A DNA stretch of 64,000 bases from Breoghania sp. L-A4 (GCF_003432385.1 NZ_CP031841.1:3697579-3761578), one strand, 5' to 3'; numbered from the stretch's first letter, positions 1 to 9,251 are shown. Translations and numbers: made by a program. Notes: generated by a model from the letters alone, not told the origin.

Positions 1-125
1 ACCGACATAAGTATAAACTACATAAGTATATATATGTAATTTTACGATTTCTAAGACATGTTGACGCAATATGCCAACGTTAAGAAAAAATACGTCGTTA
101 CTCAGATAATATACCGACTATCGAA
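1..125. other. AT-rich leader before the GGDEF/EAL gene
   Basis: This stretch is much more AT-rich than the rest of the window and carries a repeated CATAAGTATA motif near its left edge. No ORF or RNA is recognisable. It probably holds the promoter of the downstream signalling gene, but no clear -35/-10 pair or Shine-Dalgarno sequence can be assigned. Confidence 0.4.
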
Positions 126-2753
126 ATGATGCTCGCCTCCCAGCGACCTGCGGCACCCGGATCGCATCCAAGAATTGCTTGTCCGGACCCTGGTGATCAA
201 CGGGTGACGCATCAGTCCGCTACGGCATCGGCCACGGCTTGTTCGAACATGCAGTTGACGAAACACGAGGCACATGCGCGGCGGCGGAGAGCTTTGTTGA
301 GCACGAACCAAGACACCCACCAGGCACGCAATGCCGGCGCGCGGCGCCAGACGAAAGCACGGGACATTGCGCATGCCTGCAAGGCAATGTTGCACAGCCT
401 TGTCGCCGCTCTCGGCGTACACCTGCCGAACACCGACCACATTCCCGAGCCGTTGGCCGGCAAGATCAGAGCCGGGCAGATCGCGGCGATCCTGCGCCTG
501 ACGCCTGTCATGATGATCGCCAACCTGCTCAACGTCGGCACCGTCGACTGGCTGTTCTGGCAAAGCGATCATCAGGTGTTTCTCATTGCCTGGTCCGCTC
601 TGACCATCACTCTGGCCGTAACCGGCCTGCGGTCCTGGTGGCGCAACCGGCCGCTGCTGCAAAATGACGGCCTGCCGCGACGGTCGCGCTCGTCCAAAAG
701 CATCCGCCGCATGATCATCAATTCCGCCGTCTTGGCGCTGCTGTGGAGCATGGTGCCCATAACGCTGTTCGCGCAGGCGGAACCCGGCGCCCGGATGTTC
801 ATCGCGGTGCTGACCAGCGGAATGATGAGCGCGGGCGCGCTGGCGCTGTCCACCGTGCCGCTGGCGGCGCTGACCTACACATTCATGCTGGCGCTGGCCT
901 CCGCCTTCGCGCTGATTTCGGCCGCGGAACCCGTTCTGGTCTACATCGGCGTCATCTTGCTGATCTACACATGGATCCTGGCCAAGACCACCACCTGGAA
1001 GGCCGACATGTTCATCAGCCGCCTGATCGACCAGGCACAACTGGTGAAACAGAACGAGTTGATCGGCCTGCTGCTGCGCGATTTCGAGGAAAGCGCCAGC
1101 GACTGGCTGTGGGAAATCGACGAACAAGGCCGGCTACAACACGTCTCCATGCGTCTCGCGGCAATGCTCGGCCAGCCGGCCGCCGCGCTCCAGAACCGGC
1201 GTTTTCGCGAGGTTTTCTGCCCCCACGCCGGACATGCGGGCACGGGCAACCTGCAACTGGTCGAAGACCTGATCGCCAAGCGCGCGCCGTTCCGCGACCA
1301 GGTGGTGGCCGTAACCATCGGCGGAATCGATGGCTGGTGGTCCCTGTGCGGCAAGCCGGTGTTCGATGAGACAGGCGCCTATCGCGGCTATCGCGGCGTG
1401 GGATCCGATGTCACCCAGAGCCGCCGCGCGCAGGAGCGCATCGCCCAGATGGCGCGGTTTGACGGATTGACCGGGCTGCCCAACCGGGCGCATTTCCGCG
1501 AACTGTTGAGCGCGCGGATCGCCGGCGAGGCGGCCACATCGCCGCCCGCGCTGATCTGCATCGACCTCGACCAGTTCAAATCCGTCAATGATTCCATGGG
1601 ACATACGGTCGGCGACCGGCTTCTGGTCTGCATTGCCGGACGGCTGACGGACACGGTCGGCGATACCGCCATCGTGGCGCGTCTGGCGGGCGACGAATTC
1701 GCGGTGCTGCCGTCCGGCCCGCTGCGCGAAGAGGACGTTGTCGAACTCGCCAGAAAGGTCATCGCCATCATCAGCCTGCCCTACCAACTGCATGGAAAAC
1801 AAGTACAAATCGGCGCGAGCGCGGGCATCGCCCTGACCGGCGACGGCGCCTGTTCGCCCGAGCAGCTGATGAACAACGCCGACCTGGCGCTCTACACCGC
1901 CAAGAACGAGGGCCACGGTCAGTTCCGCGTCTTTGGTCCCGCCATCGACGCGGAGGTGCGCAAGCGCCGCACCATGACCGAGGATCTGCAGGCGGCCCTG
2001 AAGGCGGACGAATTCTCCCTGCATTATCAACCTGTTATTTCCGCTTGCGACAACTCCCTGAGGGGTTTCGAGGCGCTGCTGAGATGGACCCACCCGGTCA
2101 AGGGGGCGATCAGCCCGGCCGACTTTATCCCCGTGGCCGAGGAAAGCGGGCTGATGGACGAGATCGGCGCCTGGGTGATCCGCACCGCCTGCGCGGAGGC
2201 CGCAAGCTGGCCGCGCGCGGTCACGCTGGCGGTCAATCTGTCCCCGACCCAATTCCACAACGCGCAACTGCTCAACATCATTCTCGGCGCACTGGGCACC
2301 AGCGGCTTGTCCCCGCGCCGGCTGGAGCTGGAGATCACGGAGACGGCGCTGCTGACCCACAGCACCGCCACCGTCAACACGCTCAACCACCTGCGCTCCA
2401 TCGGCGTCAGGATCGCGCTCGACGATTTCGGAACCGGCTACGCCTCGCTGTCCTATCTGCGCGGCTTCCCCTTCGACCGGATCAAGATCGACCAGTCCTT
2501 CGTGCGCGACGCGATCGAGCGGCCCGATTGCGCGGCGATCGTCAAGGCGACCATCGGTCTGGCCGCCAGCCTGGGCATGGCCAGCACGGCCGAGGGCGTC
2601 GAGACCGGCGCGCAGTTCGACTGGTTGCGCGACCAGGGATGCACCGACGTGCAGGGCTATCTGTTCAGCCGGCCGCGCCCGGCGGAGGACCTGCCGAAGA
2701 TGTTCGAGCAGGGCGAGAAACTCTTCGCCGATGTGGCGCGCAAGGTCGCCTGA
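126..2753 (+). CDS. Membrane PAS-GGDEF-EAL cyclic-di-GMP signalling protein
   Basis: The product is an 875-residue bifunctional c-di-GMP protein. A hydrophobic N-terminal part (about residues 130-300) has several membrane segments. A PAS-like sensor follows (about 310-435), then a GGDEF domain with AGDEF at 521-525, then an EAL domain with EAL at 649-651. The EAL part keeps the metal and substrate residues (ELEITE, DDFGTG, KIDQSF, AEGVE), so phosphodiesterase activity is likely. AGDEF is a tolerated variant of GGDEF, so cyclase activity is possible. The RxxD inhibitory site normally just upstream of the motif is not recognisable. The start is uncertain: ATG at 126 or 129 lacks a visible ribosome site, the first 87 residues are low-complexity and Arg-rich, and ATG at 387 is an alternative. 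It is monocistronic and likely controls motility or biofilm. Confidence 0.9.
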   Translation: MMLASQRPAAPGSHPRIACPDPGDQRVTHQSATASATACSNMQLTKHEAHARRRRALLSTNQDTHQARNAGARRQTKARDIAHACKAMLHSLVAALGVHLPNTDHIPEPLAGKIRAGQIAAILRLTPVMMIANLLNVGTVDWLFWQSDHQVFLIAWSALTITLAVTGLRSWWRNRPLLQNDGLPRRSRSSKSIRRMIINSAVLALLWSMVPITLFAQAEPGARMFIAVLTSGMMSAGALALSTVPLAALTYTFMLALASAFALISAAEPVLVYIGVILLIYTWILAKTTTWKADMFISRLIDQAQLVKQNELIGLLLRDFEESASDWLWEIDEQGRLQHVSMRLAAMLGQPAAALQNRRFREVFCPHAGHAGTGNLQLVEDLIAKRAPFRDQVVAVTIGGIDGWWSLCGKPVFDETGAYRGYRGVGSDVTQSRRAQERIAQMARFDGLTGLPNRAHFRELLSARIAGEAATSPPALICIDLDQFKSVNDSMGHTVGDRLLVCIAGRLTDTVGDTAIVARLAGDEFAVLPSGPLREEDVVELARKVIAIISLPYQLHGKQVQIGASAGIALTGDGACSPEQLMNNADLALYTAKNEGHGQFRVFGPAIDAEVRKRRTMTEDLQAALKADEFSLHYQPVISACDNSLRGFEALLRWTHPVKGAISPADFIPVAEESGLMDEIGAWVIRTACAEAASWPRAVTLAVNLSPTQFHNAQLLNIILGALGTSGLSPRRLELEITETALLTHSTATVNTLNHLRSIGVRIALDDFGTGYASLSYLRGFPFDRIKIDQSFVRDAIERPDCAAIVKATIGLAASLGMASTAEGVETGAQFDWLRDQGCTDVQGYLFSRPRPAEDLPKMFEQGEKLFADVARKVA

Positions 2754-2864
2754 GAGCGGCCGCAGCTTGACGCACCCCGGCCTTCGCGGCGCGGCCTTCG
2801 CAGCGCGAAGAAATGATCCCGCCGCCGGTTCCCAGACGCGGGTCCGATGCTCTATCCTGCGGCG

Positions 2865-4157
2865 ATGAAACCACACGCCACCCCCGCGCGCGCGCCGGCT
2901 CCGCATCCGCCGGCAGGCTTGCGCGCCGCCGTTCTTCTCCTGGCGCTCGCGTTCTGCTTCGCGGCGCAGCCCGCCTCCGCCGCACCGTCGAAAGCCACTG
3001 TTGAAGCGCAGTTCCGCAGCTGGCTGGCACGGGACCTCTGGCCGCGGGCGAAGGCGCGGGGCGTCTCCAGAGCCACGTTTGACACCGCATTTTCCGGCGT
3101 CGCGCTGGACTGGAAACTCCCCGACCTGCGCGCCCCCGGCGCGCCCGGACAGGCTCCGAGAACCCAGCAGCAGGCGGAATTCCGCAGCCCGCAGCGCTAT
3201 TTCAGCGAAGCCAATCTGAACACGCTGGTGGCCCATGGCCGCACGCAGCTTGCCAAATGGCGCGACACGCTGGCGGCCATCGAGCAGCGCTACGGCGTCT
3301 CCAGCCGCATTGTGGTGGCGATCTGGGGCCGGGAAACCGGCTTCGGCGCCGCAAGACTGCCGCACAACGCCATCCGCGTGCTGGCGACGCAGGCCTTCAT
3401 GGGCCGGCGCAAGCAGGTGTTCGAGGAGGAGGTGCTGGCGGCGCTGGAGATTCTGGAACAAGATCATTTTCCCGGCGACGCGCTGAAAAGCTCCTGGGCC
3501 GGCGCGCTTGGACATCCGCAGTTCCTGCCCAGCAAGTTCCTGAAATTCGCCGTGGACTTCGACGGCGACGGCAAGCGCGACATCTGGAATTCGGTGCCCG
3601 ACAGCCTGGCGTCGATCGCCAACTACCTGAAGGCGCACGGCTGGCAGACCGGGCGCGACTGGGGCTTTGAGGCGCGCATCCCGGAAAAGATCTCCTGCAC
3701 GCTGGAGGGTCCGGAACGCGGCTGGCCGATCAGCGACTGGGTGGGCGCCGGGGCCGCGCGGATCAGCGGCCGGCCGTTTCCCGCGCACGAACTGGCGAGC
3801 CACGGCCACCTCCTGATGCCCGCCGGGCGTCTCGGTCCGGCCTTCGTCGCCACGCCGAACTTCTATGTGCTCAAGACCTACAACGAGTCCGACGCCTACG
3901 CGCTGTTCATCGGCCACCTGGCCGACCGCTTCGGCGGCAACAAGCCGTTCGTGGCGGACTGGAGCGTCACCGGCGGCTTCTCGCGCCGCGACGTGCAGCA
4001 GATGCAGCAGCGGCTGGAGCGCGCGGGCTATGACGTGGGCGGCGCCGACGGGCTGATCGGCTTCAAGACGCGCACGGCGATCGGGCTGTGGCAGGAGAAG
4101 GCGGGGCTGCCGGCGACCTGTTTCCCCGACAAGGCGCTGATCGGCGCGATCCGCTGA
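2865..4157 (+). CDS. Lytic murein transglycosylase, MltB family, with peptidoglycan-binding domain
   Basis: This periplasmic enzyme cleaves the MurNAc-GlcNAc bond of peptidoglycan with formation of 1,6-anhydroMurNAc. From ATG 2865 the protein is 430 residues; another in-frame ATG lies at 2847. A signal peptide with a long Leu/Ala core ends near PASA-APSK. The MltB-type catalytic domain carries IWGRETGFG with the catalytic Glu at about residue 157, followed by the usual GALGHPQFLPS segment. The last 60 residues form a PG_binding_1 domain (RDVQQMQQRLERAGYDVGG, GFKTRTAIGLWQ). The gene stands alone between the GGDEF/EAL gene and a 480-bp intergenic region. The family call is strong; the exact paralogue is not determined. 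Confidence 0.92.
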   Translation: MKPHATPARAPAPHPPAGLRAAVLLLALAFCFAAQPASAAPSKATVEAQFRSWLARDLWPRAKARGVSRATFDTAFSGVALDWKLPDLRAPGAPGQAPRTQQQAEFRSPQRYFSEANLNTLVAHGRTQLAKWRDTLAAIEQRYGVSSRIVVAIWGRETGFGAARLPHNAIRVLATQAFMGRRKQVFEEEVLAALEILEQDHFPGDALKSSWAGALGHPQFLPSKFLKFAVDFDGDGKRDIWNSVPDSLASIANYLKAHGWQTGRDWGFEARIPEKISCTLEGPERGWPISDWVGAGAARISGRPFPAHELASHGHLLMPAGRLGPAFVATPNFYVLKTYNESDAYALFIGHLADRFGGNKPFVADWSVTGGFSRRDVQQMQQRLERAGYDVGGADGLIGFKTRTAIGLWQEKAGLPATCFPDKALIGAIR

Positions 4158-4635
4158 ACACGGCTGGCGTCGGAAGGGGAGCCGTCGACGCCCCCATGAC
4201 GGGAACCGCCGGGCCCGTAAAAGTCCCCGCACCTGCGGGGCAGCGGCGCGACTGCCGGAGCGCCAACCTGCGCTCGGTAATATCCCCGCTAACCCCGCAC
4301 GGATATCCTGCGACCGCGGCACCCGCACTCCCGGCACGACCCGAATGAGCATTCCTCAGGCATGCACAGAAAGCGGTCATATATACGTAACTTCACGTAT
4401 AAAACTCAATTCTACTGACTCAAAAACTTCTGTCGAATTCGCGCTAATTAGAAGGTTTTTAGACTGATTTTCGAGTCAAATTAGCGACGGAATTCGAATG
4501 AATGCGACAAAGTGACACGGCATGGTGTACTATAGTCCTACACTGGACGCGACAGGTGTGACTTAACAACTCAAATACCTTTACGTCACAAAATTTGCCG
4601 CGCCCGTTCTGACCTCATTCTCAGGACACGCGACC
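4158..4635. other. Intergenic region with GC-rich left half and AT-rich right half
   Basis: No gene is recognisable in this 478-bp gap. The right half is AT-rich and contains a nested imperfect inverted repeat (annotated separately) and several short dyads. It probably contains the promoter of the DUF2189 gene. Confidence 0.4.
4416..4495. repeat. Nested imperfect inverted repeat
   Basis: Two pairs of arms surround a common centre. The inner pair is TGACTCAAAAACTTCT (4416-4431) against AGAAGGTTTTTAGACTGA (4450-4467). The second pair is GAATTCGCGCTAATT (4435-4449) against AATTAGCGACGGAATTC (4479-4495). Both are near-complementary with one or a few mismatches. The two foldings are mutually exclusive in part, so the RNA or DNA could adopt alternative structures. 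No known element is recognised. Confidence 0.5.
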
Positions 4636-5430
4636 ATGCCGCTCTCACCGACATTCTCCACCGCAGGCCTGCGCGCCGAGCTTCCCGCCGTCAACACGAT
4701 CACGACCGACGACCTGCGCCAGGCGCTGCACAAGGGCATCGACGACTTCAAGGCCAAACCGAGCCACATCATCATGCTGATGGTGATCTATCCGATCGTC
4801 GGGCTGTTCGCCGGCCGCATCGCGGCGGGCTACGACATGCTGCCGCTGATCTTCCCGTTGATGTCGGGCTTTGCGCTGGTCGGTCCCGTCGCCGCCCTCG
4901 GGCTCTACCAGATCAGCCGCCGCCGCGAGGAAGGCCGCCCGTATGAGTGGCGCGACAGCCTCGGCATCTTCGCCAAGCCGACGATTGGCGCGATCGCGAC
5001 GCTCGCGGTGTTTCTCGGCATCATCTACTTCGTCTGGCTGGCCTCGGCCATGGTCATCCACTGGATGACCTTCGGCGGACTGGCGCCGACCTCGCTGGCG
5101 CAATTCGCCACCGACGTCTTCACCACGTCGGCCGGCTGGACGCTGATCATCGCCGGCACCGCCGTGGGCTTCGTCTTCGCCGTCATCGTTCTGGCGGTGG
5201 CCGCCACCTCGTTTCCCATGCTGCTGGAACGCAACGTCTCGGCCACCACCGCGGCGCTGACCTCCGTCGCCGTCTTCCGGCGCAACCCGAAGGTCATGCT
5301 GACCTGGGGCGGCATCGTCGCGGCCGGGCTGATCCTCGGCTCCATCCCGCTGTTCGTCGGCCTGGCCATCACCATGCCGGTGCTGGGCCATGCCACATGG
5401 CACCTCTATCGCGCGGCAGTGCCGCGGTAG
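4636..5430 (+). CDS. DUF2189 family integral membrane protein
   Basis: The 264-residue protein has a short soluble N-terminus (TTDDLRQALHKGIDDFKAKPSH) followed by about six hydrophobic segments. This layout and the opening segment match DUF2189, a family of unknown function common in alphaproteobacteria that often lies near cytochrome oxidase genes. The aa3 oxidase operon lies 3-8 kb downstream, but no operon is shared. The RRREEGRPYEWRDSL loop after the third segment is typical of the family. Function is unknown. Confidence 0.8.
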   Translation: MPLSPTFSTAGLRAELPAVNTITTDDLRQALHKGIDDFKAKPSHIIMLMVIYPIVGLFAGRIAAGYDMLPLIFPLMSGFALVGPVAALGLYQISRRREEGRPYEWRDSLGIFAKPTIGAIATLAVFLGIIYFVWLASAMVIHWMTFGGLAPTSLAQFATDVFTTSAGWTLIIAGTAVGFVFAVIVLAVAATSFPMLLERNVSATTAALTSVAVFRRNPKVMLTWGGIVAAGLILGSIPLFVGLAITMPVLGHATWHLYRAAVPR

Positions 5431-5798
5431 GGGAGCGGCGGCGAAGCGCCGGAGAAGCCTCCTGCCCCACGGCCGGCGCGCGAAATCCCCGGAGCTGTCA
5501 TGCATGGGCCTGTCCCGGGCATCCATAAGGTATTGAAAGAATTGGATCCTCGGCCGAGGATGACGGGGGAGGCCGAGCGCGCGCCCTTGGCGTCCCCTCC
5601 GGCACGAGAGTCACCCGACGACCGCTCTCCAGATCCGCTGCCATCGCGCAGCGGCGCGGTGAGGTGCGCGTCTGGCAGTTGAAGTGGACGGGGACCGGGC
5701 GTTTGCTGCGGTGTGAACCAACGGCGGCTCTGCGGACTTTGCTGCCGTTGGCCAAAACAATTCTAAGGTCCGCATAATGGCGCATTGCGACCCATACC
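5431..5798. other. Intergenic region with REP-like palindrome
   Basis: No gene is supported in this 368-bp gap between the DUF2189 gene and the convergent toroid-protein gene. It contains the palindromic element annotated at 5497-5568. Confidence 0.4.
5497..5568. repeat. REP-like intergenic palindromic repeat
   Basis: The segment pairs an imperfect dyad (TCATGCATGGGCCTGTCCCG, then GGGCATCCA) with a perfect 16-bp palindrome, ATCCTCGGCCGAGGAT, at 5546-5561 followed by GACGG. Units of the form TCATGCA-GGG-CCC-GCATCC and GGATCCTCGG-CCGAGGATGAC are typical dispersed intergenic repeats of alphaproteobacteria. Confidence 0.6.
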
Positions 5799-6749
5799 TC
5801 AGGAGAGAGCGGGATCGTCGCGCTTCCCTTGTGGATAGGTCTTCAGCACCCTCATCGCCAGAAGCGTGTTCCACCGACTGGGTTGCCGCGGTTCTTCCAT
5901 TTTGAAATGCACCTGTCCCGGATGGGCGGCCTGCAGTGGCCAGCGACCATCCGGTCTTCGCTTCGACATCAGAACGCCAAAGGCATCCGCCATGCGATCG
6001 TCCCACGGTGCCCCAGCGACGCGGAAGTGATCCAGACAGCGCAGGATATTGTAATACCAACGCGGCGGGAACGACAGCTTCAGAAAACTCTTGTTGATGA
6101 TCTGGCCCGTACGGTCCGATTTGAACAGCCGGTGTAGCAAGATGAAGTCTCGCGCCTTGGCTGCGGCTTGCTGCAACTCACCCAGCCTGTAGCGATAGCC
6201 AGTATCGGCATATTCCTGAATGCCCTCCAGCACGGACAGCGTGGAATGCAACGAGGAGTGGTGCGCACCGGAGCGGTTGCTTCGACAGTTAAACCCGCCA
6301 TCCGTCATATGCTCGCTCAGCAAGAAGTCCACCACCGATTTCAGCTGATCTTCGGGCATTCCAAAGTAGCTGGCATAGTTCAGCACCATGCCGTTGACGC
6401 AGACATCGCTTGTTTCATTGCCGCGGTTGCAGAGTATCCCGCCATCGGGGCCCATGAGATCGGCAAAGATGTCCCGAATGCTGTCGCGGATCAGCGGGTG
6501 GTCCGGCGCGACACACAGTGTTTTAAGATCAAGCAGCGTATAGTGCGAACTGATCCATTTGGGTTGATAAAACCTGTCACCCCAAGACCCGTCAGGATTG
6601 CGGGCGGCGAGAAATCTGGCGCCCCACCCCTCAGTCGCAATCTGCGCTCTTATGTCGGGCCGTTCCTCATCCAGAAGGTCACGACACGTTTGGTACTGGA
6701 TCGCTGGATCACCCTCGAGAAGCCAGTCAATGATTGCTACATCACTCAT
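5799..6749 (-). CDS. Terpenoid-cyclase/prenyltransferase-fold (alpha-alpha toroid) protein
   Basis: From MSDVAIIDWLLEGDP the protein is 316 residues; an upstream in-frame ATG would add about 44 residues of non-matching sequence. The repeated motifs NPDGSWGDRFY, GPDGGILCN, MTDGGFNCR and RPDGRWPLQ are QW-like/DGGW-type repeats of the alpha-alpha toroid fold seen in squalene cyclases and prenyltransferases. The DxDD motif of squalene-hopene cyclases is not visible and the protein is half their length. It is therefore probably not a cyclase, and its enzymatic role is unknown. It is a single-gene unit flanked by repeats. Confidence 0.75.
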   Translation of the reverse strand: MSDVAIIDWLLEGDPAIQYQTCRDLLDEERPDIRAQIATEGWGARFLAARNPDGSWGDRFYQPKWISSHYTLLDLKTLCVAPDHPLIRDSIRDIFADLMGPDGGILCNRGNETSDVCVNGMVLNYASYFGMPEDQLKSVVDFLLSEHMTDGGFNCRSNRSGAHHSSLHSTLSVLEGIQEYADTGYRYRLGELQQAAAKARDFILLHRLFKSDRTGQIINKSFLKLSFPPRWYYNILRCLDHFRVAGAPWDDRMADAFGVLMSKRRPDGRWPLQAAHPGQVHFKMEEPRQPSRWNTLLAMRVLKTYPQGKRDDPALS

Positions 6750-7321
6750 CCGAAAATGATTGCATATCAGCCCTCTTCTCATCTTGATGCAGGTCACGGG
6801 CTGCATTGCTCTTGGAGCCGCATCCCAGTTAGGCGTGTCCGCTTTGCACTGCTTCGCGGCAAATTGACCAAAGTGCAGCATTTGTCAAAATGGGCCCGAA
6901 GCGGTCCTTCGCGGCACCCGGTGCAAACGTCGGCTCCGGGCCGAAATCCGAAGTTCGATTGTTTCCTTCCAGCCCTCAGCCGTCATCCCCGACTTGATCG
7001 AGAATCCAATCCAAGTCTCGGCATTTTCCGGATCGCGTTCGAGAGCACGCATGTGCCCATTGCAGACCCTTTTGCCTGCCGCGCGCAGAGTGGATCCCCG
7101 ATCAAGTCGGGGATGACATCGGTGGGTGGGATGGCGTGGAGCAGGTAATGCAGCCTGCGCACTCATGCCTGACCTGGCATCCATTCTGACAGGAGCCAGC
7201 AGGGACGTGGCCCATGATATCGTGAGGCCAGCCCGCCCCGTGACATCACGGCACGTGTCTGCGGCGCATCACTGCGTGCCGCACCGCGCACGGGATGACG
7301 GTGGCGCCGCTGGTTTGCCCC
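6750..7321. other. Intergenic region holding a long-armed inverted repeat
   Basis: This 570-bp gap separates the toroid gene from the end of ctaB. No ORF with protein-like composition was found on either strand. It holds the perfect inverted repeat annotated at 6982-7117. Confidence 0.4.
6982..7117. repeat. Perfect 19-bp inverted repeat, REP-like
   Basis: GTCATCCCCGACTTGATCG (6982-7000) is exactly repeated in inverted orientation at 7099-7117, enclosing 98 bp. The arms match the widespread alphaproteobacterial intergenic unit GGATCCCCGATCAAGTCGGG. It looks like two oppositely oriented copies of one dispersed element (a BIME-like pair). It could act as a bidirectional transcription terminator between the convergent genes. 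Confidence 0.65.
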
Positions 7322-8185
7322 CTACCCCACCGCGCGGTCGACGATGGCGGCGGTGAGCAGCAGGCCGAGCTGCACGAAGGAGGCGAGGAAGTTGGCGCGC
7401 GCGGCCTTCGGGCCGGGGTCGCGGACCAGATCGACGCTCTTGAGAACAAAATAGGCCCCGCCCGCCAGCGCGCCGGCAAGATAGATCACGCCCATGCCGA
7501 AGACCACCGGAACCACCGAGACGGCGACCAAGGCAATGGTGTGGCCCAGCGTGATGCGCGCGGCCTTCGCGTCGCCGACGATGACGGGCAGCATCGGCAC
7601 GTTGGCCGCGGCATAGTCCTTGTGCAGCACGGTCGCGAGGCTCCAGAAGTGCGGCGGGGTCCACAGAAACAGCACGACCGCCAGGGCGATGGCGGCGGGC
7701 GACAGGGCCGGGTCCACGGCGGCCGAACCGGCGAGAACCGCAAAACTGCCCGCGAGCCCGCCCACCACGATGTTCCACGCCGTGCGCTGCTTCAGCCACA
7801 CGGTGTAGACCACGCCGTAGACGAAGGCGCCGGAGAAGACATAGAGCGCGGACATCACGTTGAGCGCCCAGGCGGCGGCGGCCACGGCGAACGCGAGAAT
7901 GCCGAGGATGATCGCCAGCCAGGCGGGACCGGCGTGAAACTCGCCGGTGACGAACGGCCTGCGCCGCGTGCGCGCCATGCGCGCGTCGAGATCCCGCTCC
8001 GCATACTGGTTGAAGGCGCCGGCCGCGCCCGACGACAAAAACACCGCCAGCAGGAGCACGGAAACCTTCCAGGCGGGCAGCGCGGGACCCTGGGTCATCG
8101 CCATTCCGGCGGCCGCGCACAAGGTGATGGCGAACCCGATCCGCAGCTTGAAAAGCGCCGACAATTTACCAAGCGTCATGGTCAT
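7322..8185 (-). CDS. ctaB: Protoheme IX farnesyltransferase (heme O synthase)
   Basis: CtaB adds a farnesyl group to heme b to make heme O, the precursor of the heme a of aa3 oxidases, in the inner membrane. From MTMTLGKLSALFKLRIGF the protein is 287 residues. The UbiA-type prenyl-binding motif NQYAERDLDARMARTRRRP lies near residue 75, and WTPPHFWSLA with a following KDY is characteristic of CtaB. Hydrophobic segments run throughout. The start at 8185 has a strong GGGGGGAA ribosome site; a longer in-frame start at 8302 is less likely. It is divergent from the oxidase operon it serves, which supports the call. Confidence 0.95.
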   Translation of the reverse strand: MTMTLGKLSALFKLRIGFAITLCAAAGMAMTQGPALPAWKVSVLLLAVFLSSGAAGAFNQYAERDLDARMARTRRRPFVTGEFHAGPAWLAIILGILAFAVAAAAWALNVMSALYVFSGAFVYGVVYTVWLKQRTAWNIVVGGLAGSFAVLAGSAAVDPALSPAAIALAVVLFLWTPPHFWSLATVLHKDYAAANVPMLPVIVGDAKAARITLGHTIALVAVSVVPVVFGMGVIYLAGALAGGAYFVLKSVDLVRDPGPKAARANFLASFVQLGLLLTAAIVDRAVG

Positions 8186-8384
8186 TCTTGCTTCCCCCCG
8201 ATCACGCATCCGTAACAGGAACCAGATCAATAACACACCATAACCGGTTGCGGCACAATCGAATTTGTCGCCTGACCGAGCGGAAGTCTTAGTATCTTCC
8301 ACGACCCATTTAACTGTGTTAACGTTCCGGCACGCATGGATCGCGAGTTCGACTCGATACGTTCAGAGTTGGGGCATAATAACC

Positions 8385-9251
8385 ATGATAATAGCGATTG
8401 CACTGATAATATTGGCCGCCGGCTCTGTCCTTTTCCACTTCATGAGCCCCTGGTGGTCCACGCCCATTGCGTCGAACTGGGGCTATATCGACAACACGAT
8501 CACCATCACGTTCTGGATCACCGGCGTGGCCTTCGTGCTGGTGGTCGGCTTCATGGTCTATTGCCTGATCAAGTTCCGTTACGTCGAGGGCCGGCGCGCG
8601 GACTACGAGCCGGAGAACAAGCGGCTGGAGGTCTGGCTGACGGCGATCACCGCGATCGGCGTCGCCGGCATGCTGGCGCCCGGGCTCTTCGTGTGGAACC
8701 AGTACGTCACCGTGCCCGAGGACGCCGTCGTCGTCGAGGTCATGGGCAACCAGTGGCAGTGGAGTTACCGCCTGCCCGGCGCGGACGGCAAGCTGGGCAC
8801 CACCGCGGTCGAGCACATCGACGACAACGCCTTCGGCCTCAATCCCGACGATCCCGCCGGCCGCGACGACATCCTGATCGAGGCCGCCGATCTGCACCTG
8901 CTGCTCGACCAGCCGGTGAAGGTTCAGCTGCGCTCGATCGACGTGCTGCACGATTTCTACGTGCCGCAGTTCCGCGCCAAGATGGACATGGTTCCGGGCA
9001 TGGTGACCTACTTCTGGCTGACGCCGAACAAGGCGGGCACCTACGACATCCTGTGCGCCGAGCTCTGCGGCGTCGGCCACCACGTCATGCGCGGCGAAGT
9101 GGTCGTGGAGGCGCAGGAGGACTACGACGCCTGGGTCGCCGAGCAGGAAACCTACGAGCAGTATATGGCCCGCAACGCCGCGCCTCGCACGCTGGAGGTC
9201 GCGCAAGGCGAACCGGCGGCCAAGGCGACGGCCGACGCCACGCCGCAATAG
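8385..9251 (+). CDS. ctaC: Cytochrome c oxidase subunit II
   Basis: Subunit II carries the CuA centre that accepts electrons from cytochrome c. From ATG 8385 the protein is 288 residues with two transmembrane helices, then a periplasmic cupredoxin domain. The aromatic patch GNQWQWSYRLPG and the CuA motif CAELCGVGHHVM (Cys, Glu, Cys, His, Met ligands) are intact. The first helix is an N-terminal anchor (IIAIALIILAAGSVLF). The start at 8385 sits behind GGGG; a longer ORF from 8265 would add an unconvincing 40 residues. It is first in the operon with subunits I, III and IV. Confidence 0.95.
   Translation: MIIAIALIILAAGSVLFHFMSPWWSTPIASNWGYIDNTITITFWITGVAFVLVVGFMVYCLIKFRYVEGRRADYEPENKRLEVWLTAITAIGVAGMLAPGLFVWNQYVTVPEDAVVVEVMGNQWQWSYRLPGADGKLGTTAVEHIDDNAFGLNPDDPAGRDDILIEAADLHLLLDQPVKVQLRSIDVLHDFYVPQFRAKMDMVPGMVTYFWLTPNKAGTYDILCAELCGVGHHVMRGEVVVEAQEDYDAWVAEQETYEQYMARNAAPRTLEVAQGEPAAKATADATPQ

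Noticed and set aside
1134-4352. 1072-residue open frame on the minus strand
   Set aside because: It is antisense to the GGDEF/EAL and MltB genes, is Arg/Gly/Ala-rich with no family features, and arises from high GC in those genes.
8310-8322. TTAAC-TGT-GTTAA dyad as a CtrA site upstream of ctaC
   Set aside because: CtrA sites need TTAA-N7-TTAA; the spacing here is 5, so no call was made.
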